DNA of 64,000 nucleotides. Source: Proteles cristata cristata (taxonomy: Eukaryota; Chordata; Mammalia; Carnivora; Hyaenidae). The stretch's first letter is position 1, and each line of letters starts with the position of its first letter. Of this stretch, positions 24,745-36,479 are shown piece after piece. Where the stretch lies: the NCBI GenBank assembly GCA_017311185.1, contig JAESUZ010003517.1, positions 496,001 through 560,000 of the forward strand. The letters run 5' to 3'. Both the position numbers and the translations under genes were made by a program. A model generated the notes under the pieces. It saw only the letters and a program-made list of their open reading frames with translations, did no database searches and was not told the DNA's origin.

Positions 24745-26195
24745 CAACAACAAAGCCTGTAAGTAGAATGGCTGCTTTTTCACAAGATGGTAAGGCCTGC
24801 CATTACAAAGTTAACAGTATCTCAATACCAGAGTCAGAAGAATAAAGATACTTTCCTGTCAAACTGGAAGATGCAAATGTGTTTCAGTAAGAATATTAAG
24901 GGCAAGAAAGCGGTAACAGTAATATTGCCAGCAAATAAATTTATCATTAAACAAGGGATCTGAGTAGCAAAAATGACATACTGGCTGGCTAGCCAATACA
25001 ACAAAGAAATCACACAACGTGGCCTCAACAATTCCCATTATCACATCGTCTGACTTTAAAACTCATCAAGTTACAGACAGACAGACACATACACACACAG
25101 CTTTGTAAACTCCACTTCTGTGGATCAGTGGGTGCCTGGAATAAGGTTAACTGTATTAAATTACCCCTCATCACACTGTAAGAGTCAAGGGCTCTCCAGC
25201 ATCTAGTCCTTATGCTTTGTGACAAGCTGCTCAATCTCTGCCCCGACATTTAGTTTCTCTGGGATTCATATTCCACATGATGGAACCAGAATTTATTATA
25301 TCTCTAAATCTTGTGAATGGCAAAAATCCATGACTGGTGTATCTATTTATAACAAATAAAAAGAAACCTAAAATAACTTAATTCTGTCTCCTTAAGTGAC
25401 TTAAGGCAGTTAGCAGGTGTTCTTCTACTAAAAAGAGGCAAGAAAATCAAGAGGCAAGAAAATACTCCATTTGCTTAAGTTCTTAGAATTCTCTAAGCCA
25501 ATGAAATGTTTTCTAAAGAGAATGCCCATCTCCCTGTTCATCTGTGTTAAAACAGTGTTTTGTCCCTCTCTCTAGTGCTACAGACCCATTAATCTTCTCC
25601 AATAAAATCCCCCCCCCCATAAAAGCTTCCTGTTAAAAGCACTCTCTTAAGGGAAAATATCACTAAAGAACTTGAAATCAGTGTGGCAGGCCAATCAAAG
25701 AGCCTGAAACCCCCCACAGGAAAATAACAGGATCAAGCTACCTCTGCCACAGAAGGACAGCCAGGTACTTACTAGGAAATTAAGAGTCTTGCACTCAACC
25801 TGGCTACATGGGATCCTGCCTGGTGGCTGAAAGCACTGAGGGGAAGAGCTACTCTATGTTTAGCAGATGGTGACAGCAAGGATCCAGTTTGAATCCAAGC
25901 AGAAACTGTTCAAAGTCTTCAATATTTTAGATATACTTAGCATAAAGTTGTGAATGTACTTTAAAGAGTGTATACTGAAGTATAATTTTTTTAAAAACCT
26001 AAAAAATAATTAAGAACTTTAGGAAAACTGGATGTTTTTAGAAAACTTCTATTTCCTTACATTTTTTTTCTTCATAAATTTAGTGTTGTACCATGGCTAA
26101 TCATCTTCTGGCTAATTAAATCTATTCCATATATTACTTTAATGAGGGTCAAAGAGAGGGAACAGAAAAACCTAAATGTTTCAAAGAGTGAAAAT
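24745..26195. other. Intron, nothing recognised
   Basis: Unique-looking AT-rich intron with a poly-C run at about 25608-25618. No exon candidates. Confidence 0.3.
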
Positions 26196-26208
26196 GAAAC
26201 TAATATTT

Positions 26209-26438
26209 ATTTATTATTAACAAAATGTTTTCAATGTTTGTCTTTTGGGGGTGGGGGGTGGGGCGGAAGGAAACAGGGAAGGAGGGGCAGAAAGAGAGGG
26301 AGACACAGAATCCAAAGTAGGCTCCAGGCTCCGAGCCGTCAGCACACAGCCTGACATGGGGCTCGAACCCACGAACCATGAGATCATGACCTGAGCCAAA
26401 GTCAGACACTTACCCAACTGAGTCACAAAGGCGTCCCA
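26209..26438 (-). repeat. SINEC copy with TSD
   Basis: Minus-strand SINE with G-rich middle, 'caggctccaggctccgagcc', 'cctgacatggggctcgaaccc' and head complement 'gagtcacaaaggcgtccc'. Flanks aaactaatattt (26197-26208) and aaactagtattt (26439-26450) form a 12-bp TSD with one mismatch. Confidence 0.93.
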
Positions 26439-26454
26439 AAACTAGTATTTCGAT

Positions 26455-28100
26455 GAGCAGATTTGGGACTTGGGGGGAAAAAAAAACCCTAACCATTATT
26501 CTCCTTCCTCTGTGTTCTACAAAGGATGAGATGGCTTACAATTTTTTTAAGTCAGAGATTAAATACTTATACATACAAAATCAATGCTAAATGAAAAACA
26601 AAAGCAGAAGAGGATGCGGAAAAAGAAGACAGTACAATGTTGCTATACAGTTCATCAAACTTCAAATTCTGTCTCCCAGTCTTCCAGGGCTCTTGGGCAC
26701 ACTTGAAAACCAGTGAGTCACCGACTCCGTGTGGAGCCACGTGGGCCTTAAGGAAGGGTTTAGAAGCAAATACACTAAGGAGTCTCTCTAATCTTCCTGT
26801 AGTATCAGTAATTGTTTTTGCCAACCTCTGAGAGAAGCAAAACAGAATCTACTGGAAGAGGTATTTCTGGCCAGGGCCTAGCTACTAACCAGCTAGAAGG
26901 GAGGTGCTGAGGCAGACAAGCACCAGGCTCTCCACCCACTTGGGGAGCGAACAGCAGAGACAGCTATAGGCAAAGTGTCATTTTCCTGGTATGTGGCTGG
27001 CCCAGCTCAGCCCATGTACAAGTTAGGAAGCTGACCTCCCTCAAGTTCTGCATCACAGCCACATAAGGTGATCCTCACTTGGAAAATTTTCACAAGGGGC
27101 GCCCCCACTAGGATCACAGAAAGGTCTTCAGGATCAGGCCATGGATATTCCAGCTGTGCCAATGCTTTCCCGGGAGTTTAACCACTAAACAAGCATGAGC
27201 TGCTGCCAAAGCCAGTCATTAGCAAGGAACACTCATAAAGCTGTGATTTCATTCCCTGGACAATGAAAAACAGGGATAACTAATTAAAAAATAAAACAGC
27301 ACCAACCATGATTATCATTTTTTCCATAGTTTATATTTTAGAATGTGTCTTATTTTAAGCTGTGAGGTAAATCCAGACAAAAAACAGTAGGCAACCGTGT
27401 TCCATCGGTTCTTCAACCATTAGAAAATATTGACACCAAATTCTTTTGTTTTATAGATAACAAAAAAGAAATGCAGGTACTTGTCATTTGCCAAATGTTT
27501 TGCTGCTATTTTGTCTCTCCTAACTGGTGGGGACAGTGGTCTTGCTTTTTCTATTCCATAGCACTACCTTTCTTATAAAATTCACATACATACCCGGAGG
27601 TTTTATAGATAGGTGAAAATACATTCTTAAGTATCAGAAATGTGTCCCAAAGATTCATGTGCTATCAACAAGCATCAAAACATTAACAATCGGTCTGCCT
27701 GTGAAGTCTGGACTTAACAAAGGTATGGATGATCTCCATCTCTTACAAAACAACAACAAACAACAACAAAAACCCTCAACCATTCCCTGAAGTCACATAT
27801 ACCTTATTTAAGTCAGTACGTTTTGTGAACCATTTGCCGGTGGTTCTACTAAAAAATAACCGCTCGAATACTACTCCACAAGTGTTCGTACCATCCATCC
27901 CACAAAGTCCAAGAAGGACAAACGGCCAGCACCAATTCTTACTCTTCCAAACCCAGAGCAAACATGGCAGAGCCCAAATGAGTCTCCAGATTTCCTCAAA
28001 ACTACATTCCAGAAAGCTGTAAGATCAAACCCATAACCTGCTCTATTCTCCCACCTACTACTTCCAGTTCCTTTCTCTTCCACTTTAGCCTCTACACTAA
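26455..28100. other. Intron, nothing recognised
   Basis: Contains a short (aac)n-like run at 27748-27775. Otherwise unremarkable; no exon candidates. Confidence 0.3.
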
Positions 28101-28109
28101 TGCCCAAAT

Positions 28110-28330
28110 TATCTTTTAAAATACACCTCTGATCCTGCCTCTAAGGTCTTGACTGTCTTAACTACCTAGACAGTAAATCCTAAAGCCCACAATGTAATAC
28201 ACAATGTAAATTTAAAGACTGCCTTTCCCCAGCCTGACTGCTACGTGCTTAACAAACTGGTCTGGCTACTGACCCTGCTCACCCCCCATATTGACCACTA
28301 TTCCCTGTCCTACCTCCTACCTCTGTTCCA
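28110..28330 (+). repeat. L2 LINE fragment
   Basis: 'ctctgatcctgcctctaagg', 'tagacagtaaatcctaaagcc' and 'ctggtctggctactgaccctgct' match the order of the L2 3' region in degenerate form. Confidence 0.5.
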
Positions 28331-28454
28331 AACCTTTCCCGACTGCTCCTGTCCACGACACGGTCTCCAGCCTCGGCAGTCTTCGAGTTCTCATTAGCTC
28401 TCCTATTCTTTACTTGGTTCTATAGGCACATGGCTAATAGAATTTTTGTCCAAT

Positions 28455-28620
28455 TACTCTGCACTTTCATTTATTCTTTCATTCAACATATGCAGTAACT
28501 CAAGCACTGTGCTAGATGCCAGAAATACAATGGTGGATAAAAACAGGCTGATCCCTGCTCTTTAAGAGCTTCATCTAAATAGATAGTCAAACCAGCATAT
28601 AATCACACACAAATAGAAAA
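28455..28620 (+). repeat. L2/L3-like ancient fragment
   Basis: 'caagcactgtgctagatgccag', 'tacaatggtggataaaaacagg' and 'tccctgctctttaagagcttcatct' follow a common LINE-derived mammalian repeat text. The subfamily is not certain. Confidence 0.5.
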
Positions 28621-29094
28621 TTACGAAGGAGGAAAGAGCTCAAAAGAAACATCATAAGTATATTAAAAAAACAAACAAACTGGTTTTGGGGTGAGGGAGT
28701 TAATGAGGGATGGGGGAGGTGAATGTCAAGGACAGCAGTCTCGGGTAGGGGAAGTCATGGAAAATAGCACTGTGGTAGGAAACAAAGTCTTCCGGTGTCA
28801 GGGAATACTCAAAGACCAAGGTGGCAAATTTGCAGAGACCAGGCAGCAAATGATAAGGCAGGAAGGGTAGGCAGGGAGCCAAAATGTCACTATTATTTAA
28901 GGATCATGTATTCTGTTCACTACAAATTCCCTGTACTGTCTACTCTAGTATTATATAGTCAAAAACTTAACATTTACTTGCTGAATGGACTTAAATACAC
29001 AGAAATGTGCTGAAATATTAAACAAAATAGGCATGCTGCTAAAGAAATGAGCAGTCTGGTAGCCAGTCCTATCAAATTTCTATCACTGATTCCC

Positions 29095-29235
29095 AACCAT
29101 GCTTGCCCTTACAGATCCTCAATTTTCAAATCTAACTGCACCTTAGAATCAATTGGGGAGCCTTTAAAGAACAATAATGCTCCGGCCTCACCAACAGGAA
29201 TACTGATTTAATCGATGAGAGATGGGGCCCATCTA
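29095..29235 (+). mobile_element. MER5A-like hAT-Charlie MITE
   Basis: 'ccttagaatcaattggggagcctttaaa', 'aatgctccggcctcacc', 'atactgatttaat' and 'gatggggcccatctaagca' reproduce the MER5A sequence in order with moderate divergence. Confidence 0.75.
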
Positions 29236-29244
29236 AGCAATTGA

Positions 29245-29685
29245 ATTTTACTTTTTTATTTATTACTGAAGTATAATTGGCTTATAATATCATACTAGTT
29301 TCAGGTGTACAACATATTGATTTAACAATTTTATACATTACTCAGTGCTCACAATAAGTGTAGTCACCATACAATGTTATTACAATATTACTGACCATAT
29401 TCCCCAAACTGTACTTTTCTTCTCCATGACTTATTATTTTATAACTAGAAGTATGCACCTCTCAATCTCCTTCATCCATTTTGCCCATTTCCCCACCTAC
29501 CTCCCCTCTGGCAACCCCCAATTTGTTCTATTTAAGTGTCTGGTTTTTGGTTCCATATACAACCATATCTTCTTTATCTATTCATCTATTAATGGACACT
29601 TGGCTTGCTTCCATATCTGGGCTACTGCAAATAATGCTGCAATAAACATAGAGGTGCACATATCATTTCCAATTAGTGTTTTTGT
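29245..29685 (-). repeat. Older L1, 3' segment (host of a nested L1)
   Basis: Starts with a T-rich (poly-A complement) run, then antisense 3' UTR ('agtttcaggtgtacaacata') and antisense ORF2 end ('gcaaataatgctgcaataaacatag'). It is split by the plus-strand L1 at 29686-30422 and resumes at 30423. Confidence 0.85.
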
Positions 29686-30422
29686 ACAGGAACCCTTCTT
29701 GCACTGTTGGTGGGAATACAAACTGGTGCAGCTGTGCTGGAAAACAGTGTGGAGGTTCCTCAAAATTAACAACAGAACTCCCCTGTGACCCAGCAATAGC
29801 ACTGCTAGGAATTTACCCAAGGGATACAGGAGTGCTGATGCATGGGGCACATGGACCCCTATGTTTATAGCAGTGCTATCAACAATATCCAAATTATGGA
29901 AAGAGCACACGTGTCCGTCAAATGATGACTGGATGAAGACAATATGGTTTCTATACACAATGGAATACTACTTGGCAATAAGAAAGAATGAAATCTTGCC
30001 ATTTGCAACAACATGGATGGAACTAGAGGGTATTATCCCAAGTGAGATAAGTCAGTCAGAAAAAGACAGCTATCAAACGTTTTCACTCATATGTGGAATT
30101 TGAGAAACTTAAAAGAGGACCATGGGGGAAGGGTGGGGGAAAAAAAGAGTTTCAAAGAGAGAAGGAAATAAACCATAAGAGACTCTTAAATACAGAGAAC
30201 AAACTGAGGGTTGATGGAGGAGGGGGAGGACAGGGAAAATGGGTGATGGGCACTGAGGAGGGCGCTTGTTGGGATGAGCACTGGGTGTTGTATATAAGTG
30301 ATGAGTCATGGGAATCTATTTCCAAAGCCAAGAGCACACTGCATATCCTGTATGTTAGCTAACTTGGCAATAAATTGTATTAAAAAATATATAAATATAA
30401 TTGAAACAATGTATAAAAAATG
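29686..30422 (+). mobile_element. 5'-truncated carnivore L1 nested in an older L1
   Basis: This is the last 737 bp or so of a plus-strand L1: end of ORF2, then a G-rich 3' UTR and an A-rich tail. ORF2 landmarks [33 protein letters not shown] and EISQSE are recognisable but distributed over different reading frames, so at least two frameshifts broke it. It is flanked by a perfect 15-bp TSD, aattagtgtttttgt, at 29671-29685 and 30423-30437. Removing insert plus one TSD restores continuity of the surrounding minus-strand L1. Confidence 0.93.
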
Positions 30423-31198
30423 AATTAGTGTTTTTGTTTCTTTGGGTAAGTACTCAGTAGCAGAATTATTAGATTCTATGGCATTTTTAATTTTTGAGAA
30501 ACCTCCATACTGTTTTCCATAGTGGTTGCACCAATTTACATGAGCGTTCGTTCCCTTTTCTCCATATCCAACACTTGTTATTTCTTGTCCTTGATTCTAA
30601 TCATCCAAACAGGGATACAGTGATATCTCATTGTGGTTTTGATTTGCATTTCTCTGATAAGTTATGCTTAACATCTTTTCATGTGCTTGTTCGCCATCTG
30701 TATGTCTTCTGTGATCTTATTCTGGTCCTCTGTTCATTTTTAAAATTGGACTGCTCTTTGGTCATGAGTCTTTATATATTTTGGATATTATCCCTTATCA
30801 GATACACCATTTGCAAACATTTTCTATTTATGAGGTTGCCATTTTACTTTGTTGAACATTTCCTTTGCTGCACAGACTTTTTATTTTGGTGTAGTCCCAA
30901 TAGCTTATTTTTGCTTTCGTATCCCTTGCTTGAGGAGATGTATCTAGAAAAATGTTGCTATGGCCAATGCTATGGCGATTGCTGCCAATGTTGTAGTTTT
31001 ATGGGTTCAGGTCTCACATTTAGGTTCTTAATTCATTTTTAGTTTACTTTGCATAAGAGGTATAAGAAAATAAGTGGTCTGGTTTCATTCTACAAAATTG
31101 TCTTTCCCCAACTGGGTATTCTAGCCTCCTCTGTCACAGGTTAATTGACCAGAGAGGTATGGGTTTATTTCTGGGTTCTCTATCCTGTTCCACTGATC
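30423..31198 (-). repeat. Older L1, middle segment
   Basis: Antisense ORF2 continues: 'gggtaagtactcagtagcag', 'ccatactgttttccatagtgg', 'catctcattgtggttttgattt' and 'ccctctgttcat'-type text. The 182-codon plus-strand frame at 30494-31042 is an antisense reading of ORF2, not a gene. Confidence 0.88.
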
Positions 31199-31396
31199 TT
31201 TTTTTTTTTTTACGTTTACTTATTTATTTTTGAAAGGAGGGGAGGGGCAGACACAGAGGGAGAGAGAAAATCCTGAGCAGGGTCAGTGCTAAGAGCATGA
31301 GCCCGGATGTGGGGCTCCAACTGTGGGGCTCCAACTCGTGAACTGTGAGATTACGACCTGATCTGAAATCAAAGGTCGGACACTTAACCGGGCCCC
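31199..31396 (-). repeat. SINEC inserted in the older L1
   Basis: Minus-strand SINE: T-run, 'acgtttacttatttatttttg', GA-rich body, degenerate 'gtggggctccaactcgtgaac' and truncated head complement 'cttaaccgggcccc'. Contains a 14-bp perfect internal duplication at 31308-31335. Confidence 0.9.
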
Positions 31397-31765
31397 TCTG
31401 CTTATTGTAGCTTTGTACTATTTCTTCAAGTCTGGGACTGTGATACCTCCAGTTTTGTTCTTATTCAAGATTATTTTGGCTAGTCGAGGTCTTTTGTACT
31501 ACTACACCTATTTTGCGATTGTTTTAGGTCTAAGAAAATCGCTATTGGCAGTTTGATAGGGACTATACCTAATCTGTAGACTGCTTTGGGTAGTATGGAT
31601 ATTTTAACAATTTTAATTCTTCTAATCCATGAGCATGGTATACTCCTCTCTGTATCTGTACCGTCTTCAGTTTCTTCCATAAATGTCTTAAACAGCTTTT
31701 GGGGTTATGAGGTTTTTTTAATCTCCTTGGTTAAAATTTATTCCTATGTATTTTACTGGGCAAAA
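31397..31765 (-). repeat. Older L1, 5'-most segment
   Basis: Antisense ORF2 resumes after the SINE: 'tgtagctttgtactatttcttcaagtctggga', 'gatacctccagttttgttctt', 'atgagcatggtatactcctc' and 'attcctatgtattttac'. L1 resemblance ends about 31765. Confidence 0.85.
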
Positions 31766-32563
31766 GTATTTTACATCGCTTCCCAGGAGACACTAATGTG
31801 ATCTCTGGGTAGAGAGCCATTTGTCTTAGGAATAGTTCCCTTAACAAATTGTTCAGAAATAGCTTTACATTTCTCCTACCTTCTCCTTAAACACCAGATG
31901 CAGGCCCTCCCCATCCCTCTGAGGTTTAACGCAACCGCTGGTGTTCCCAAACACGTTTCCTGTAGCTACATCCCAGGAACTACTACATTCATATTACACA
32001 CTTTCAAACAAGCAAGTTGGTATTAAAAAAATGAAGAGGGGCTGAAATAAATTGGAATGAAACACCACCCTGAAACTAACCCAGTTCAGTCTTGAATACC
32101 CTAGTCAAAACTCGGTGCAACAGGAATATAATCTCTAAGGTGGCAAACAAAATGAGAAGATGAGTGAATTGTGTCCAAGAGAGAGCAATCTGTCCCCATC
32201 ATCAGTAAAAAAGGAGAAAGAATGGGAAAGGGAAACCACTTAATTCACATGTGCTCACTGTGTCCCAGGCAAATGGCTCTGAGACACTAAATGAACATTT
32301 ATTTACACAGCAGGGCCCCAAGACATTAGGAGGAGAGGAGTACATTCAGAATCGCTCCTCAAGTTGTAGGCATGTAACAGTTACAAGAACTCAAATACAA
32401 GTCAAATGTAGGTCGACTCTTAAGCTAAAATTGCCTGACTTTAAGGAGAGAGATTTTGGCTATTGCTTTTGTTTTTTAATATAAGAAAATTGCTAACTGA
32501 GGTCACCTGTAATAGTAAGTAGGGTTCTATCCCTAATGCTGGTTATATACAAATGTAATATTT
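31766..32563. other. Intron, nothing recognised
   Basis: No repeat family or exon evident; short unremarkable open frames only. Confidence 0.3.
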
Positions 32564-32574
32564 AAAATAATTCA

Positions 32575-32778
32575 GGAGCACCTGAGTGGCTCAGTCGGTT
32601 AAGTGTTTGACTTTGGCTCAGATCCTGATCTCACAGTTCCTGGGTTCGAGCCCGGCGTCGGCTATGTGCTACGGCTTGGAGCCTGTAGCCTGTTTCGGAT
32701 TCTGTCTCCATCTCTCTCTGTCCCTCCCCAACTCATGCTCGCTTGCTCGCTCTCTCTCAAAAATAAATAAAACATAAC
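32575..32778 (+). repeat. SINEC copy with 11-bp TSD
   Basis: Head 'ggagcacctgagtggctcag', B-box 'gggttcgagcccggc', CT-rich segment and A-rich tail. Perfect TSD aaaataattca at 32564-32574 and 32779-32789. Confidence 0.95.
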
Positions 32779-32789
32779 AAAATAATTCA

Positions 32790-34935
32790 AAATTAAATAC
32801 AGTTTATGGACAATTTTAGATTCACCAGCTACTACGGATTATCTGTGCAGGTCATGATCTTCAGTATCAGGCGTATGTGCAAGCACAAGAGAGATTTCAA
32901 CCATTATGTAGGTAGCTTTACATATAGAAAAAAACCCCACAGGATTTGTTTGCTGAAATCTATCTCAAAAGATGTAAGCCAATTTCACCTTTTCTATTTT
33001 AAAACTAAACCCATTCTAAGAATAATTACAAGTGACACAATGAGAAAAATTAGCTCTCTCCAAGAACTTTCCGTTTTAAGATGAACCTGGGCCAACTGTA
33101 AATCACACCATCCTGGCACCACTATTTGATGTCATTTTCCATTTAAAGAGTCTCACATCAATGGCAGAAGTGCCTTTCATTACCCATCCCTCTTAATGGC
33201 CACAATCTCTCCCAGATTCCACTGACTGGACTATATAGAGCTGATATGAGAATGCATTACTGGGCTTCTTAAGGCCTGTACTTTCTGTTAGCTAAAGGTT
33301 GAACAGTTGGCAAAGCATCTGAACTATGTAACATGTGGAAATGCCCAACAATGTTGTAAGGAGAGTCTTGAATGAATGAAATAAACAATGTCTGCTCAGC
33401 AAATGCCTCCTACCTCCAAACTTTCAAATTTCAACATACATAAAACGTTTTTTTCTTTAAATCCAGGAACAAGAACATTCAATTTCACCTTTTGAGGACA
33501 TAATATAAAACACATTTCAATCAGATTTTTCTTTCCCCAAACATGATTACACTCTGAAACAAAGGGTAACTGAAAAATGTCAACCAGTGTTAAGTCTTTC
33601 TTTTAACAATGGCTGAATTCTTGGAAATGTGTCCTATTTTATCATCACTATTAAAGACAATGGTATGCGTCTGTATTTGAAATAGTAACGTAATATAAAT
33701 CTTAGGACTGGCTGCTGGTCACGCAGCAGGCAGCATTTTCAAATATATTCCTCTTCATGTGGTGCGTAAAAGTTTTGTCTCTAATCTCAGCAATACGCCC
33801 CAAAACCACTACCTCTACCTTTAGTATTTTATCCAATTGTAGATGGAAACATATGAAACATTAAACTACCACTTCTTACTAAAACTATTTTTAAAGTAAT
33901 GAGCCTGTTCACACTGGACTAAGTTCAATGCCAAACAAAGAAAAGATACTCTGATTCTCTTTTGGAGATTATGATCTAAACCTATAGAAAACACCAAATA
34001 TTCAGGGCATCCAAGAAATATCTGATGCAAGCTAAAAGGTTCATCCAGTGGACTGGTGAATATCCAGGCATAAGATTAATAGCGGTATGCTGCAATAAAT
34101 CCTTAAGACTTTCTAGAGAACACACGAACATTTCTTGATATTATAGAAACCTACATGACTCAAATCTCTGGGGTTACTGAAGGGAAGAAGGAGACAAGCT
34201 GATACAAGACATGTCCGAAAGAAGTGCAATTAGAAGGCCAGAACAGAAAACAAATGAGGTGGGCTGCTGTGCATAAATCTATATGGTCTCTAGAAAGCAA
34301 AGAAGTGTGAAGAAATGAAAGGGAAAAAAATGTAATGCGGTCAAGAATGGGGGTTTGGAATATAAAGCAACTGATACGGTGTGCTCTGCCAAGTAACTGA
34401 ATAGTAAAAATCGTATTTTCATTTCTTCTTTGGGTACCTAACATAGATAACTAAGTTACTCAAAGTGGGAAATTAACTACTGGATAGAGATCTTAGTTTT
34501 ACTTTCAAAAGTCTGTATTTGTTATTTTTCTTCCCAAATTCATAACTTGTAATAAATTCCCCATTGTATCAGATAATCTTTTATAAAAGGGTATTATGCA
34601 TTTTCAAAGTGGTTAAAGATCCTCACAGTAAGACTGATGTCCATCCAATGTTACAGTGCCAACTTAAAGGTCTTATTGAAAAAAAAATCACTAAATAATT
34701 TGAAAACAAGTTATGTTTCTAAAGAAATCAAAACCAACTTCACCCTAGTTCTCCACCGATCTGGAAAGGCAAAGCCTGAAGAGGTGGGTCCGCAGTTAAA
34801 AGCGATCCTTCACAACAGGGCAACTACCACTCCATTCCCCACTTTTCTCCTCCATCTAACTCCTTCCTCTGCAACTCAAGTTAGTGTGTTATACTGACCA
34901 CATGTATGCTCGGAGTGGGTTATGGCTATCTTCAT
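32790..34935. other. Intron, mostly unrecognised; MIR-like flank at right
   Basis: No named repeat until the end, where 34910-34936 and the sequence after the next SINE ('ctatcctcatctttaaaatgag', 35120-35240) look like one MIR split by that SINE. No exon candidates. Confidence 0.35.
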
Positions 34936-34936
34936 T

Positions 34937-35118
34937 CACCTTTACTTATTTATTTTAAGAGAGACAGCACCAGTCAGGGAGGGGCTGGGGGTGGGGGGAG
35001 CGGGGAGGAGAATCCCAAGCAAGCTCTGAGCTGCCAGCGCAGAGTGGACGCAGGGTTCAAAATCACAAAACTAGGAGATCATACCTCAGCTTAGCTGACT
35101 GAGCCACCCAGGCGTCCC
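34937..35118 (-). repeat. SINEC copy, diverged
   Basis: Minus-strand SINE: 'tttacttatttattttaagag', G-rich middle, 'gaatcccaagcaagctctgagctg', head complement 'gactgagccacccaggcgtccc'. Flanks ctatcttcat and ctatcctcat look like a TSD with one change. Confidence 0.9.
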
Positions 35119-35920
35119 AACTATCCTCATCTTTAAAATGAGTGAAACTAGGGGCTTTGATGGCTGTTGTAAAGAGAATCACCTAAAAATGTAACAGACC
35201 TGGGAAACTTTTACTAGAGATTTACTGGTCACTCAATAATCATTATTATCTCACCTCCTGCTGTAGACCAAAGTACAGTTCACCTGAGCTACTTACGATT
35301 AGTACAAGTACGCAGTGCTTAGTACAATCCCACTGGCATTGTACTTGATACAAACCTCTTCCCCGGCCACTGATTATAAACCACTCCTTTCCCCCAAAGA
35401 GCCGGCCTGCGTTCCCACATGCACTATGGGGCGAAACCCAACCTGTTCACTTCATGACCCACTCCTCAGGAGCACAGGCATTTCTGGACATTCTCCGGAA
35501 GTACCTATTCCCAGACTGCTCTTTCTGCTGCACAATTCAACTGACTGTGCTGCTCTTGTTCCTTATACCTTGAAACTCATTTCTTTTATGGACTCAACAA
35601 ATACGCATTTACCAATTATCTGCTATACATGAGGCCCAATGTATTCATCTCTGATCTACAGAAGAAGCAATGGCTAGAAACCTCTCCACAATTCAAATCT
35701 AAAATTTTCAGTTTTGCTACACTTCACACTTGTACTTTGTTGCTTCCTCACTTTCAACAGAATTGTTCCTACATTCAATTCTCACAAAACAACACTTTCC
35801 CAAATAAGAAATCTATTAAGAGCCCAGTAATGGTACTGACCTTTTAAGACCTAACCAGTGACAAGGCAGTCAATCTCATTTAAGTATTCTGGGTACACCC
35901 CTCCTTCAAAGCTCTATTTA
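35119..35920. other. Intron; MIR remnant then unrecognised
   Basis: The first 120 bp continue the MIR-like text ('cctcatctttaaaatgag'). The rest is unassigned, with a possible LINE-derived tail around 35590-35640. Confidence 0.35.
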
Positions 35921-35931
35921 CTTATTTTTTA

Positions 35932-36119
35932 TCCTTATTTATTTTGAGAGAGACAGAGACAGAGACAGCAAGCAGGGGAGGGGCCGAGAGACAAAAACAA
36001 AGAATCACAAGGAGACTCCACACTGTCAGGGTAGAGCCTGACACAAGGCTCGAACTCATGACCTGAGCCAAAATCAAAGCCTTGGATGCTTAACGAGCTG
36101 AACCACCCAGGCAGCCCTG
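35932..36119 (-). repeat. SINEC copy with TSD
   Basis: Minus-strand SINE: 'ccttatttattttgagagag', 'agcaggggaggggccgagag', 'cctgacacaaggctcgaac', head complement 'gaaccacccaggcagccc'. TSD cttatttttta at 35921-35931 and 36120-36130. Confidence 0.93.
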
Positions 36120-36479
36120 CTTATTTTTTAAAGACCCGCCGGCTGATTCTTCACCACAAACTACATACCTGTGTTTGATGCACTGTAGTTTTACATCACT
36201 CTGGCCACTGACTTAACGTTCTTATGCTCCTGGCGGGCGGCAGTAGTATGGGCGCGAGGGGTTTGAGCGTGGTGTTTATACAGAGGCCAAGACTGAACTT
36301 CTATCTTCGTGTAGACCAAGGTGTTACATTGGGTGCCCAGATACACTGCTGCCGTCACTGCGGCCCGACCTTCCGATCAACGACTACCATTACCCAGAGC
36401 CGGGGAGTGTCAGCCAGCACACATCAGGTGCTGCCCAGTCCCTCACTTGTGGGGACCGGCAGGGAAGCGGGGTGGGAGA

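Noticed and set aside
30494..31042. 182-codon plus-strand frame with membrane-like composition
   Set aside because: It is the antisense of an old L1 ORF2; the Leu/Phe richness comes from the complement of A-rich L1 sequence.
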